DNA of 43,664 bases. It comes from Pseudobutyrivibrio sp. ACV-2. GTDB taxonomy: Bacteria > Bacillota > Clostridia > Lachnospirales > Lachnospiraceae. Below are positions 35,391-43,384 of the stretch, in pieces. Each line of letters starts with the position of its first letter. Within the stretch, counting starts at the first letter, position 1. The stretch lies in assembly GCF_900107545.1 (NCBI RefSeq), contig NZ_FNQZ01000020.1, forward strand, positions 1 to 43,664, in the 5' to 3' direction. Under the pieces are notes generated by a model that saw only the letters and a list, made by a program, of their open reading frames with translations, did not search any database and was not told the origin of the DNA. Made by a program: the position numbers and the translations under genes.

Positions 35391-36316
35391 GCAAATAAAG
35401 CCTTTACCTTGTCAGCATCAATTTCCTCGCCGATTACTATAAATACTTCCTGTCCAATCTCCATTTCTGATAATTCAAAATCAGCTTTGGTGACATTGAA
35501 CTGGTACCATTTTTCATCTTCTTTAAAGAAGCCTTTTGCTCTGAAAATCTTTCCATAGGATTCATCAGACATTAATGTATTAATTTTATCTTTAAGACTG
35601 TCTTTTTTCATTGGTAGCTCAAGGAAATAGACAGTCTTATATTTTGCATCATCAGTTCCCAGTTTTTTTACGTAGGAGTGCTTTGTGTAACCACTATTAG
35701 AAATTAAATCATAGTCCTTATCTTCAAGTTCATCCCATGACTTCGTAAATACGATATCATCAATATTTTTATCAAGGTTAGATTTTACAGCTGCTTCTTT
35801 TAAATGTGATATGGTTGCTGTGATTTGATCTTCGTTAGCCAGTTGAGTGCGGCTTAACACAATAATGCCAGCATTTGCAATCTGTGAGGCTAAAAAGAAG
35901 TCAGAAGTATCTGATAAAGAATCCTCTAATTTTGCATCAACTATAGTAATTACATTTCCTATTTCATACCATCTATCAAGCGGTTCATCTCTTAGCGAGT
36001 CAAAAAATTCGTCTATATCAAAAATTCCTGAAGGCTCTATTATAACTCTGTCGTAGCCACTCATTCCCATAGATATAAGTTTTGTTTTGAAGCGTCTTCT
36101 ATGACAGTCGGCATCGCATCCTCCGGCCACCATTTCAAGCTCGCAGTTGTCGCCTCTCAAATCATTAAGCAGGAGCATATCTACATTTACCGCGCCATAG
36201 TCATTTTCCAGGATTCCAATTTTTTGACCCTTATCAATAAAATGTTTTGCGTATTTTTTTAGAAAGGTTGTTTTTCCACTTCCTAAAAATCCTGTAATAA
36301 GATCTACTTTTATCAT
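35387..36316 (-). CDS. CobW/P47K family GTPase
   Basis: This is a G3E-type GTPase, a family of metal chaperones. Walker A is GFLGSGKTT (residues 9-17), switch I has ENDYGAVNVD, and the C-terminal CobW domain is near residues 225-305. The usual metal motif CxCC is replaced by GGCDADCHRR (C67, C71), and the switch II segment reads EPSG instead of ETSG. The metal or client is therefore hard to guess. GAGGA precedes the start. It converges on the pair-2 large subunit with a four-base overlap. Confidence 0.85.
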   Translation of the reverse strand: MIKVDLITGFLGSGKTTFLKKYAKHFIDKGQKIGILENDYGAVNVDMLLLNDLRGDNCELEMVAGGCDADCHRRRFKTKLISMGMSGYDRVIIEPSGIFDIDEFFDSLRDEPLDRWYEIGNVITIVDAKLEDSLSDTSDFFLASQIANAGIIVLSRTQLANEDQITATISHLKEAAVKSNLDKNIDDIVFTKSWDELEDKDYDLISNSGYTKHSYVKKLGTDDAKYKTVYFLELPMKKDSLKDKINTLMSDESYGKIFRAKGFFKEDEKWYQFNVTKADFELSEMEIGQEVFIVIGEEIDADKVKALFA

Positions 36317-36364
36317 TTTTGTTCCTCGTAAGCTATATTTGTGACAATTATTTTTAACAATTCT

Positions 36365-36392
36365 TTGATATTATAACACGTAGTGCTATAAT
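36365..36392 (+). promoter_or_regulatory. Predicted extended -10 promoter of the PfkB gene
   Basis: TTGATA (36365-36370), a 16-base spacer and TATAAT (36387-36392) preceded by TGC form a near-consensus extended promoter, 32 bases before the start codon. Confidence 0.75.
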
Positions 36393-36424
36393 CAAGTCTT
36401 GTATTTTTTTTAAAGGAGTAAAAA

Positions 36425-37345
36425 ATGGGAATCGTTGTTTTAGGAGCAGTATTTATCGACATTAAGGGACATTCTACAGCCAGCTACATACCTGCAGGTA
36501 GAAATGTAGGAACAGTAGAGGAAGTGCATGGTGGTGTCAGCCGAAATGTTGTAGAGGATATAGCAAACGTAGAGCTTCGTCCTACCTTTGTCAGCCTTGT
36601 AGATGAAAGTGGAATCGGTACAGGGGTGCTTGAAAAACTCAACAATCATAAAGTAGACACAAGATTTGTAAGACGTACACCTGATGGAATGGGAAAATGG
36701 CTTGCAGTATTTGATAATCACGGTGATGTTGTTGCATCCATTTCTAAAAGACCTGATTTATCTGAGATTAACAATATCTTAGATGAACAGGGCGATGAGA
36801 TTTTTAAAGATGCAGATAGTATTGCCTTAGAAATTGATATGGAAAAGGATACTATCAAGCGAGTTTTTAAATTTGCGGAAAAATATAATCTTAAAGTTTA
36901 TGCTGCGGTTTCTAATATGAGTATTGCAGTGGAGAGAAGGGATTTCTTAAAGAATGTTGAATGCTTCGTATGCAATCAGCAGGAAGCAGGAATTTTATTC
37001 ATGGATGATTACTCTGAGAAAACTGCAGAGGAAATGCAGGAGATTCTTGCAAAGAAAATTCAGGGCGCTCAGATAAAGAAAATGATTGTTACTATGGGTG
37101 GCATCGGTGCAGTTTATGCAGACATAGATGGAAAGACAGGCTTTGTACCAGCCAGAAAAGTAGACGTAAAGGATACAACAGGTGCAGGAGATTCCTTCTT
37201 TGCAGGTGTTACCATTGGACTTACCTATGGAAAAACAATAGAAGAGGCCTGTGAGATTGGTTCTACACTTGCAGCATCTGTTATTGTTACATCTGACAAT
37301 GTTTGTCCTAGGTTTTTACCAAGCGAGTTTGGTATTGAAATTTAA
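36425..37345 (+). CDS. PfkB family carbohydrate (or nucleoside) kinase
   Basis: This is a ribokinase-fold kinase. The catalytic motif DTTGAGDSFFAG carries the base D256. The N-terminus has GAVFIDIKG and GGVSRNVVEDIANV, a layout close to pseudouridine- or ribokinase-type members, though the substrate cannot be fixed. The length of 306 aa is normal. A strong AAAGGAG site and a near-consensus promoter suggest good expression. The GGDEF gene begins 31 bases downstream and may be co-transcribed. Confidence 0.88.
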   Translation: MGIVVLGAVFIDIKGHSTASYIPAGRNVGTVEEVHGGVSRNVVEDIANVELRPTFVSLVDESGIGTGVLEKLNNHKVDTRFVRRTPDGMGKWLAVFDNHGDVVASISKRPDLSEINNILDEQGDEIFKDADSIALEIDMEKDTIKRVFKFAEKYNLKVYAAVSNMSIAVERRDFLKNVECFVCNQQEAGILFMDDYSEKTAEEMQEILAKKIQGAQIKKMIVTMGGIGAVYADIDGKTGFVPARKVDVKDTTGAGDSFFAGVTIGLTYGKTIEEACEIGSTLAASVIVTSDNVCPRFLPSEFGIEI

Positions 37346-37376
37346 GGCTAAGGCTTAATTTCAAGGAGTAGGGGTT

Positions 37377-39050
37377 ATGGAGACGGGGTTTGTTAAAAGA
37401 ATTGTTACTGCTATATATAGCATTGTAATAATTTTTATAATTGTAGCTAGCTTTGGATATTCCAATCAGGATACTGCAAAATTCTACGAAAACTATATAG
37501 AATTTGATAAAGGTTGGCTTAACAAAGGAATAGAAATAGGATTGCCATATGATAATGATCAGGAGTTTGTAGTAGAAAACACCTTGCCACAGGTTTATGG
37601 TGATCAATACCTGGTTATGAAATGCTATTATGACAATATTTCAGTTTATATAGATGGAGTGGAGGTTTATCGTTCATTAGACAATTATTTGTTTGGTCGC
37701 TCGTCTAATGTGGGCAAAAAAGAAGCACATGTTCTACTAAAACCAGAGTATTCAGGCAAAAAAGTTGAGGCTAAAATACAATTACAGCATTCGTTATATG
37801 GTGCGGAATTTTATGATTGCTATATTACTACCCGCTCAGGCTATGGCATCATTACCTTGAAAAAGCAAATGCCAGCTGTAGTCCTCTTTGTAATTTTAGT
37901 TTTCTCTGGCATTTGGGAGATGCTTATTTCCATTCATTTTATAATACGCAAATCCTTGATTCTTAGAAAGCTTTCCTTTGAGGCATTATTCTTTGCAGGA
38001 TTGTTTTCGTTATTGTCTGGCATATGGCTTATTTGTGGTACAAGACTTCCACTAATTATATGGGGAAATAATACGGGCTTTGCCATTCTCGAAATTGTAA
38101 CATTTTTACTGATGCCGCTTGCATTTTTAGAGCTTATCAGGGCAGTAAACTTTAGGGTAAGCCTTAAAGACAATATCCTGGACGGGATAGTTGCGACATC
38201 TATAGCACTTTCATTCATACTGTGCTTAACAGGTGTTATTGAATGGGGCAATATTGTTGTCTTTGGACATTTAATAGACATATTCCTTATTTTCCTTGCT
38301 GCTTATTATTCATATACCAGTCTAAAGGAAGAAAAGAGAAAAAGTGAGAGAAAATTGATTGCTGCAGGCAATTGCCTGTTTTTGTTAGTATGTGTAATAG
38401 CTCTAGGAATGTACATAAATAACATTGACAGTGACTATAATATCTTAGTTATAATTGGCCTTATAGTTTATATATCTACCCAGATAAGTCTTATATATAG
38501 ACGAATAGGCCTTAAAGTAGAAGAAGAGGCTGAACTGGTTCAGGTAAAAGAGCTCGCTTATACTGACGAACTGACCAAGCTAACCAATCGGAGATATTTC
38601 TATGAAGAGGTTAAATCCATAGAGGATAGAAATCTATCACCTGATGCAACGGTGGTATATTTTGATTTAAATAGGTTAAAATATTACAATGATACCTTAG
38701 GTCATGACGCTGGTGATGAACTCATTGTGGCAGCTGCTGACTGTATAAGAAAAGCGTTTTCTGATAATAGTACTTCAGTTATATCAAGAATGGGTGGTGA
38801 TGAATTCGTTGCTATGTTTATAGCAGGTGAAAAAGAATTGAAAAAACGTTTGGAACTTTTTTATAAATATACAGCAGAATGGAAAGGAAAGTATGTTTCA
38901 GACGTAAGTGTATCCGTTGGGGTTGCCTCATTAAGGGAATATCCAAATGCCACTGTAAATGAACTATGTAAATACGCGGATGATAAGATGTATTATGCTA
39001 AAAAAGAATATTATGCGTATAAAGGTATAGACAGGAGAAAAGGGCATTAA
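37377..39050 (+). CDS. Multi-helix membrane diguanylate cyclase (GGDEF)
   Basis: A signal/anchor helix (~8-28) is followed by an extracytoplasmic beta-rich domain (~30-160) and about seven membrane helices (~160-370), a layout like 7TMR-DISM sensors. The C-terminal cyclase domain starts at AYTDELTKLTNRRYF and has an intact GGDEF at 473-477. There is no RxxD inhibitory site. The length is 557 aa. It has an AAGGAG ribosome site. It is predicted to make cyclic-di-GMP in response to an external or membrane ligand. Confidence 0.9.
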   Translation: METGFVKRIVTAIYSIVIIFIIVASFGYSNQDTAKFYENYIEFDKGWLNKGIEIGLPYDNDQEFVVENTLPQVYGDQYLVMKCYYDNISVYIDGVEVYRSLDNYLFGRSSNVGKKEAHVLLKPEYSGKKVEAKIQLQHSLYGAEFYDCYITTRSGYGIITLKKQMPAVVLFVILVFSGIWEMLISIHFIIRKSLILRKLSFEALFFAGLFSLLSGIWLICGTRLPLIIWGNNTGFAILEIVTFLLMPLAFLELIRAVNFRVSLKDNILDGIVATSIALSFILCLTGVIEWGNIVVFGHLIDIFLIFLAAYYSYTSLKEEKRKSERKLIAAGNCLFLLVCVIALGMYINNIDSDYNILVIIGLIVYISTQISLIYRRIGLKVEEEAELVQVKELAYTDELTKLTNRRYFYEEVKSIEDRNLSPDATVVYFDLNRLKYYNDTLGHDAGDELIVAAADCIRKAFSDNSTSVISRMGGDEFVAMFIAGEKELKKRLELFYKYTAEWKGKYVSDVSVSVGVASLREYPNATVNELCKYADDKMYYAKKEYYAYKGIDRRKGH

Positions 39051-39114
39051 AACTATTTACAAGTGACATCCATTGCGTCTATAATGAGGACTTGAAAGGA
39101 TTTTAGCAGTTATT

Positions 39115-39288
39115 ATGATTGATATTGACAACACAAAATACAGACAGATGTATTTTGATATAGACGGGACAATAAAACAGGAGACATACGTGTTTCATAG
39201 AGAGATGACTGCAGAGGAACAGCGGCACTATGAGTATCTGGTTTCTGATTCTAATCAGATGACTATTTATGATTTTATAAAAGGTTAA
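39115..39288 (+). CDS. Small hypothetical protein (57 aa)
   Basis: A 57-codon ORF encodes an acidic, soluble peptide beginning MIDIDNTKYRQM and ending MTIYDFIKG. A ribosome-site-like AAAGGA lies 14 bases upstream, which is rather far. A strong terminator directly follows the stop, which supports it being a transcribed gene. No family is recognised. It follows the GGDEF gene by 64 bases. Confidence 0.5.
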   Translation: MIDIDNTKYRQMYFDIDGTIKQETYVFHREMTAEEQRHYEYLVSDSNQMTIYDFIKG

Positions 39289-39291
39289 TAT

Positions 39292-39336
39292 ACTCCAAGG
39301 CTTTGAGTAATCAAGGCTTTGGAGTTTTGTTTTTTG
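39292..39336 (+). terminator. Rho-independent terminator after the small ORF
   Basis: A 15-bp stem (39292-39306 with 39311-39325, two wobble pairs) with a GTAA loop is followed by TTTTGTTTTTT. Confidence 0.9.
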
Positions 39337-39376
39337 TTATATAAATTTTTATAATCAAAAGAGTATGGAGAAAGTT

Positions 39377-39991
39377 ATGAGCCTTATAAATGAAAGTGTG
39401 ATGAGTTTTAGTTGTAAACTGGCTTCAAAAACCTCAGTTCCAGGAGGAGGCGGGGCAAGCGCTCTTGCCGCTGCAGTGGGAACGGCTCTCGGAAGTATGG
39501 TAGGCGAGTTTACTATTGGTAAAAAAAAGTATGCCGATGTGGAACAGGACATAATATCGCTTATGAAAAAAGCAGATGATATTAGATTTTCACTCCTAAA
39601 ATGCATTGATGATGATGCAATAGCATTCGAACCATTATCCAAAGCTTACTCTATTCCTAAAGATGAACCAGGCAGAGATGAGGTTATGGAGAAATGTCTG
39701 AAGGATGCAGCGCAGGTACCATTTAGAATATTAGAACTGGCTTGTGATGCTATTGATTTACAGCAGGAATTTGCTGATAAAGGATCTGTAATTATGATTA
39801 GTGATGCTGCTACAGGAGTTGCTCTTCTTGAGGGGGCAATAAAAGGCGCTGCTGTAAATGTTAAAATCAACACTAAATCGATGAAAGATAGAGATTATGC
39901 TTGTGATTTAGAAAAAAAAGTAGATGCATTACTAAAGGAATACATAGTTAAGGCAGAAAATATATATATTGGAGTATGTAACAGAATGTAG
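39377..39991 (+). CDS. fchA: Cyclodeaminase/cyclohydrolase family protein (FchA-like)
   Basis: This is a folate enzyme of the formimino-THF cyclodeaminase / methenyl-THF cyclohydrolase family. Motifs are KTSVPGGGGASALAAAVGTALGSMVGEFTIGKK near the N-terminus (given here as its key part PGGGGASAL), DDDAIAFEPL and KGAAVNVKINTKS. The length is 204 aa. The start is ATG 39377 because GGAG lies 5 bases upstream; an ATG 12 bases earlier would place that site inside the gene. It is followed 52 bases later by a folD homologue, so it probably acts as the methenyl-THF cyclohydrolase in one-carbon metabolism. Confidence 0.85.
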   Translation: MSLINESVMSFSCKLASKTSVPGGGGASALAAAVGTALGSMVGEFTIGKKKYADVEQDIISLMKKADDIRFSLLKCIDDDAIAFEPLSKAYSIPKDEPGRDEVMEKCLKDAAQVPFRILELACDAIDLQQEFADKGSVIMISDAATGVALLEGAIKGAAVNVKINTKSMKDRDYACDLEKKVDALLKEYIVKAENIYIGVCNRM

Positions 39992-40043
39992 TGTATATAT
40001 TATATTAATTACATTCAATTCATGATAGTTGGCTGGAGGGAAC

Positions 40044-40901
40044 ATGGCAACACTATTAAAAGGGAAAGCAGTAGTTGATAGCTTAAATAATGATTTAATC
40101 AAAGAAGTTGATTATTTAAAAAAATTAGGAATTATACCTACACTTGGAATACTTCGTGTAGGAGAACGACCTGATGATATATCATATGAGCGAGGTGCTC
40201 TGAAAAGATGCGAATTAATAGGGGTAGAGGTTAGAGTAATTGCTCTACCAGAGGATGTATCCGAACAGGAATTTTTTGACACTCTCGAAGGCTTAAATAA
40301 AGATTCAAACATACATGGAATTCTTATGTTCCGACCTCTTCCAAAACATATAGATGGCGAAAAGGCTCGTACCATGTTGCTTGCATCAAAAGATGTGGAT
40401 GGTTGCACAGATTTGTCTTTGGCAGGTGTATTCACAAACACTAATCTTGGGTTTCCGCCATGTACTGCCGAGGCGGCAATGGCGATATTAAAGTATTATA
40501 ATATTTCTGTTTCAGGAAAGAAGGTAGCTGTAATAGGCAGATCTCTAGTAATAGGCAGACCTGTGGCGATGATGCTTATGCATGAAAATGCTACCGTTAC
40601 TATCTGTCATACTAAAACAACTGATGTACCTTCTATCACGAGGGATGCAGATATTGTTGTAGTTGCTTCTGGTCAGATGGAAAGTATTGGAAAGGAATTT
40701 GTAAAAGAAGGACAGATTATTATTGATGTTGGAATAGGCTGGAATGAGCAAAAAGGAAAACTCTGTGGCGATGTATGCTTTGAAGAAGTAGAGGATATTG
40801 TTGATGCAATAACACCTGTTCCAGGTGGGGTTGGTGGTGTCACTACAAGTATTTTAGTAAAACATGTTGTGGAGGCCGCAAAAAATATTACTAATAACTA
40901 A
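40044..40901 (+). CDS. folD: FolD-like methylene-THF dehydrogenase lacking the catalytic lysine
   Basis: The protein has the FolD fold: DVDG in KDVDGCTDLSLAG, GRSLVIGRPVAMML in the NADP site and TPVPGGVGGVTTSIL at the C-terminus. In ordinary FolD the pattern YVxxK contains the lysine needed for cyclohydrolase action. Here the ungapped match is Y48-ERGA, so that lysine is A52. K54 aligns with the next, non-catalytic lysine. The PGGVGPMT motif is also changed to PGGVGGVT. The dehydrogenase half could still work. The start is ATG 40044 (285 aa) with GGAGGG upstream. The neighbour FchA could supply the missing cyclohydrolase. Confidence 0.88.
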   Translation: MATLLKGKAVVDSLNNDLIKEVDYLKKLGIIPTLGILRVGERPDDISYERGALKRCELIGVEVRVIALPEDVSEQEFFDTLEGLNKDSNIHGILMFRPLPKHIDGEKARTMLLASKDVDGCTDLSLAGVFTNTNLGFPPCTAEAAMAILKYYNISVSGKKVAVIGRSLVIGRPVAMMLMHENATVTICHTKTTDVPSITRDADIVVVASGQMESIGKEFVKEGQIIIDVGIGWNEQKGKLCGDVCFEEVEDIVDAITPVPGGVGGVTTSILVKHVVEAAKNITNN

Positions 40902-41001
40902 ATATAAATTAATTGATAATTCAATTTGCTAAAAATGGAGAAAAATATTCAAAGAACATATATAATGTAATAAGTATATTTAATATGTGTGGGAGAATGT
41001 T

Positions 41002-41661
41002 ATGAAATTAGAACAGTTAGAGGCTAAACAAGCAGTTTCTTTAGAGGTTTTGATTGGTGGCTCATCCTTTGAAATTAAAACTGAGGTTGTAGGCACCAAT
41101 GCTGGTACAGGAGTTTTAGTTAAGCCATATGTCTATAATGGAACGGTTGTTGATTTTACAAACGGTTCTCCTAAAAGCATGTCTTTTAATCTTCATTGTA
41201 TTGATCCCCATACAGGTGGCAGAGTAGTCTGGAAAAATGTAGTAGTTAATCTTGTTACTTTCAAAAATGTTGATTACTATGCAATTGACTCTAGTTCATT
41301 TGGAAATGTAGCGGCGTCAAGTGAGCGGCGAGAAGATGCTCGAGTATCATTAAATATTCCTGGATCTGCCAGCATGGAAGATGGAAGGCGCTTCTCTATA
41401 ACTATGCTTGATGTTAGTGATAGTGGAGTGTCATTTATTGGAGATGGCAATAGAGTTACCATTGGAGATATTGTGGAAGTTAACTTTGCTGACACTGCCA
41501 AGGGCTCTGATTTTAGTTTAGCGATTATATGCCGAATAGTACGAGCGGAAGCTGAGCATAATGGAATATTTTATGCTGGTAAGATTTTAGAACGAGACAA
41601 TAAGTTATTAGCTTACCTTTGTTTTAAAGGAATAGAATCAAAAGAGGCCAGAAAGAATTAG
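41002..41661 (+). CDS. PilZ domain protein, predicted cyclic-di-GMP receptor
   Basis: The C-terminal half (~105-210) is a PilZ domain with the ligand motifs RxxxR (R110 and R114 in ERREDAR) and DxSxxG (D137, S139, G142 in DVSDSGVSF). The N-terminal ~95 residues form a separate beta-rich domain similar to the YcgR N-terminal region. The start is ATG 41002 with GGGAG upstream (219 aa). It lies apart from flagellar genes, so its target is unknown. A TATAAT at 40961 may be its -10 box. The next gene begins 8 bases after the stop. Confidence 0.88.
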   Translation: MKLEQLEAKQAVSLEVLIGGSSFEIKTEVVGTNAGTGVLVKPYVYNGTVVDFTNGSPKSMSFNLHCIDPHTGGRVVWKNVVVNLVTFKNVDYYAIDSSSFGNVAASSERREDARVSLNIPGSASMEDGRRFSITMLDVSDSGVSFIGDGNRVTIGDIVEVNFADTAKGSDFSLAIICRIVRAEAEHNGIFYAGKILERDNKLLAYLCFKGIESKEARKN

Positions 41662-41669
41662 GTAAAACT

Positions 41670-42572
41670 ATGGGCGACGATAATAATCTTAAACAAGAAC
41701 TATATTATATGGTGCGTCTTACTTCCAAGTATGACTTTTCAGATACGAATGTTGTTGAGGTGATTCTGAGACTTGAAAATGAAAATTGTATATTAGACTC
41801 TGTTTTTGGGCGTCGCTTTAAAAGGCGAATTTCTGATATTGCTTCAGGAAATGTTGTAGATAGCAGCTGTGTAATCTGCGGTCAGCCAACAACAAATAAA
41901 GTAATCTGTAACCATTGCATGGAAACTATTGGTGGTAGTGAATATGCAAAGGGGCACCCTCAACAAGTCGAACTTGAAAGAAAGTTCAATTTGAAAAATA
42001 ATATTTCCTATCTGTTAAAACAATTTAGGGCAAAAAAAGATACAGACAAGAAAAAGATAAATACTGATGTAACAGGGAAGCTTGCCAAGATAGGGTTAAA
42101 AGAAATATTTAAAGTAATTGCAGTAGTGTTCTTAACATTTCTTTTGATAGCCCAGATATGGGTACTTTCAGTTTGGCGTTATATTAACAAATTTAATCCA
42201 ACAGAAGAACCAGCAATTTCATCTTTTGAACCTACGTCAGTTTTATCAGAAGAAGAGGCGAAGCAGCAAATAGCTCTCGATTTTCCAGAAGAAGCAGGAT
42301 ATACCCTAACTTTTGCCAGAATGGATAAAGATTTTGTTGGTCGATTTAAATTAAAAAATGGAACATGCTGCGAAGATGTTGAAGAACAGCTTTCGGATGA
42401 TGAAAGATACGATTACTTCTTTACAGAAGATGTGTATATTTTTTATATATCTTATAATGAAAAATATACAGCAAAGGTAGGAATAGCGGAAGTAAATAGT
42501 GAAGGTAATATTTTGGTGCTTGGTGTATTTAATGATGGAAGAAAAACTGATTGCCATTACAAATATAGATAG
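41670..42572 (+). CDS. Hypothetical zinc-ribbon membrane protein
   Basis: The function is unknown. The 300-aa protein has an N-terminal region with a CxxC...CxxC zinc ribbon (C67, C70, C80, C83), a basic segment, one membrane helix (~146-169) and a C-terminal extracytoplasmic domain (~175-300) rich in acidic and aromatic residues. The gene starts 8 bases after the PilZ gene, so the two are probably translated from one mRNA and may act together. The ribosome site is weak (TAGGT). Confidence 0.68.
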   Translation: MGDDNNLKQELYYMVRLTSKYDFSDTNVVEVILRLENENCILDSVFGRRFKRRISDIASGNVVDSSCVICGQPTTNKVICNHCMETIGGSEYAKGHPQQVELERKFNLKNNISYLLKQFRAKKDTDKKKINTDVTGKLAKIGLKEIFKVIAVVFLTFLLIAQIWVLSVWRYINKFNPTEEPAISSFEPTSVLSEEEAKQQIALDFPEEAGYTLTFARMDKDFVGRFKLKNGTCCEDVEEQLSDDERYDYFFTEDVYIFYISYNEKYTAKVGIAEVNSEGNILVLGVFNDGRKTDCHYKYR

Positions 42573-42672
42573 TAAAACAATTACACTTCACAAATATAAC
42601 ACAATAATCTGCTAGAATATCAAAAGCTTCAGGGATGAAGTTCTAAAAAAGTTATATTAGGGGTATTGTTTT

Positions 42673-43131
42673 ATGAAGTTAAGACCTGAAGAGGAGACCA
42701 GACTGAGGCACATTCTTGAGCCACTTAAAAGTGACAAAAGGATTCAAAGGATGAAGAAATATATTCAGCATGGTCGTGTTAGCACTTTTGATCATGTAGA
42801 GAGTGTCACAAGAGTAAGTTACTGGTTAAATAAGAGATTGCATATTGGAGCAGATGAACAAGTTTTAGCTATTGGTGCATTTCTTCATGATTATTATCTT
42901 TATGATTGGCATGAAACAGATAATGGACATGGTTTACACGGGTTTTCTCATTCTACTACTGCAAAAGATAACGCAGTTAGGCATTTTGGGATTGGACAAC
43001 GAACACAATCTGTTATTGAATGTCACATGTGGCCGTTAAATATCACTAAAATTCCACGAAGTAGAGAAGCATGGATAGTCTGTATAGTGGATAAATACGT
43101 ATCAACTAAAGAAACTCTTTTATGCAGATAA
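42673..43131 (+). CDS. HD domain phosphohydrolase-like protein
   Basis: This is a 152-aa soluble HD-superfamily protein. Likely metal residues are H41 (STFDHVESV), H72-D73 (AFLHDYYLYDW) and a later histidine/aspartate set (HGFSHSTTA, ECHMW, CIVDKYVS). Such small HD proteins act on nucleotides or related phosphates, but the substrate is not known. An AGGGG site lies upstream. It is the last protein-coding gene before the next rrn operon. The C-terminus is complete and short. Confidence 0.8.
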   Translation: MKLRPEEETRLRHILEPLKSDKRIQRMKKYIQHGRVSTFDHVESVTRVSYWLNKRLHIGADEQVLAIGAFLHDYYLYDWHETDNGHGLHGFSHSTTAKDNAVRHFGIGQRTQSVIECHMWPLNITKIPRSREAWIVCIVDKYVSTKETLLCR

Positions 43132-43217
43132 ATGCGATGATAGTTATAAAGAGACTACTACATAGTTGTTTAATGCAATTGTAAATGTTTTTTATACTTA
43201 CATACAATCAATATATT

Positions 43218-43249
43218 AGCTCAACTGGTTTCATTCAGTTGGGCTTTTT
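43218..43249 (+). terminator. Rho-independent terminator before the next rrn operon
   Basis: A 10-bp stem (43218-43227 with 43236-43245, one wobble pair) and a T tract end the HD gene transcript and insulate it from the rrn promoter. Confidence 0.85.
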
Positions 43250-43355
43250 GTTAATTTAATTACAAATGTAAATTTGAATATAGTGTTTGCACAATTCATA
43301 CAAAAGGTCTTTTTTTCGACAATAGATTTACTTTGATAAAATGACAAAAAAACAC

Positions 43356-43384
43356 TTTACATGTGTGTGGTTGGATGATATTAT
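43356..43384 (+). promoter_or_regulatory. Predicted rrn promoter
   Basis: TTTACA (43356-43361), a 17-base spacer and TATTAT (43379-43384) form a near-consensus promoter. A second, weaker set (TTCGAC at 43315 and TAAAAT at 43337) lies just upstream and may be a tandem promoter. The start point would be near 43391. Upstream DNA is very AT-rich, as expected for a UP element. Confidence 0.6.

Noticed and set aside
43218-43249. tRNA-like AGCTCAACTGG sequence
   Set aside because: It resembles a D-arm but no acceptor, anticodon or T-arm follows. The stem and T tract mark it as a terminator.
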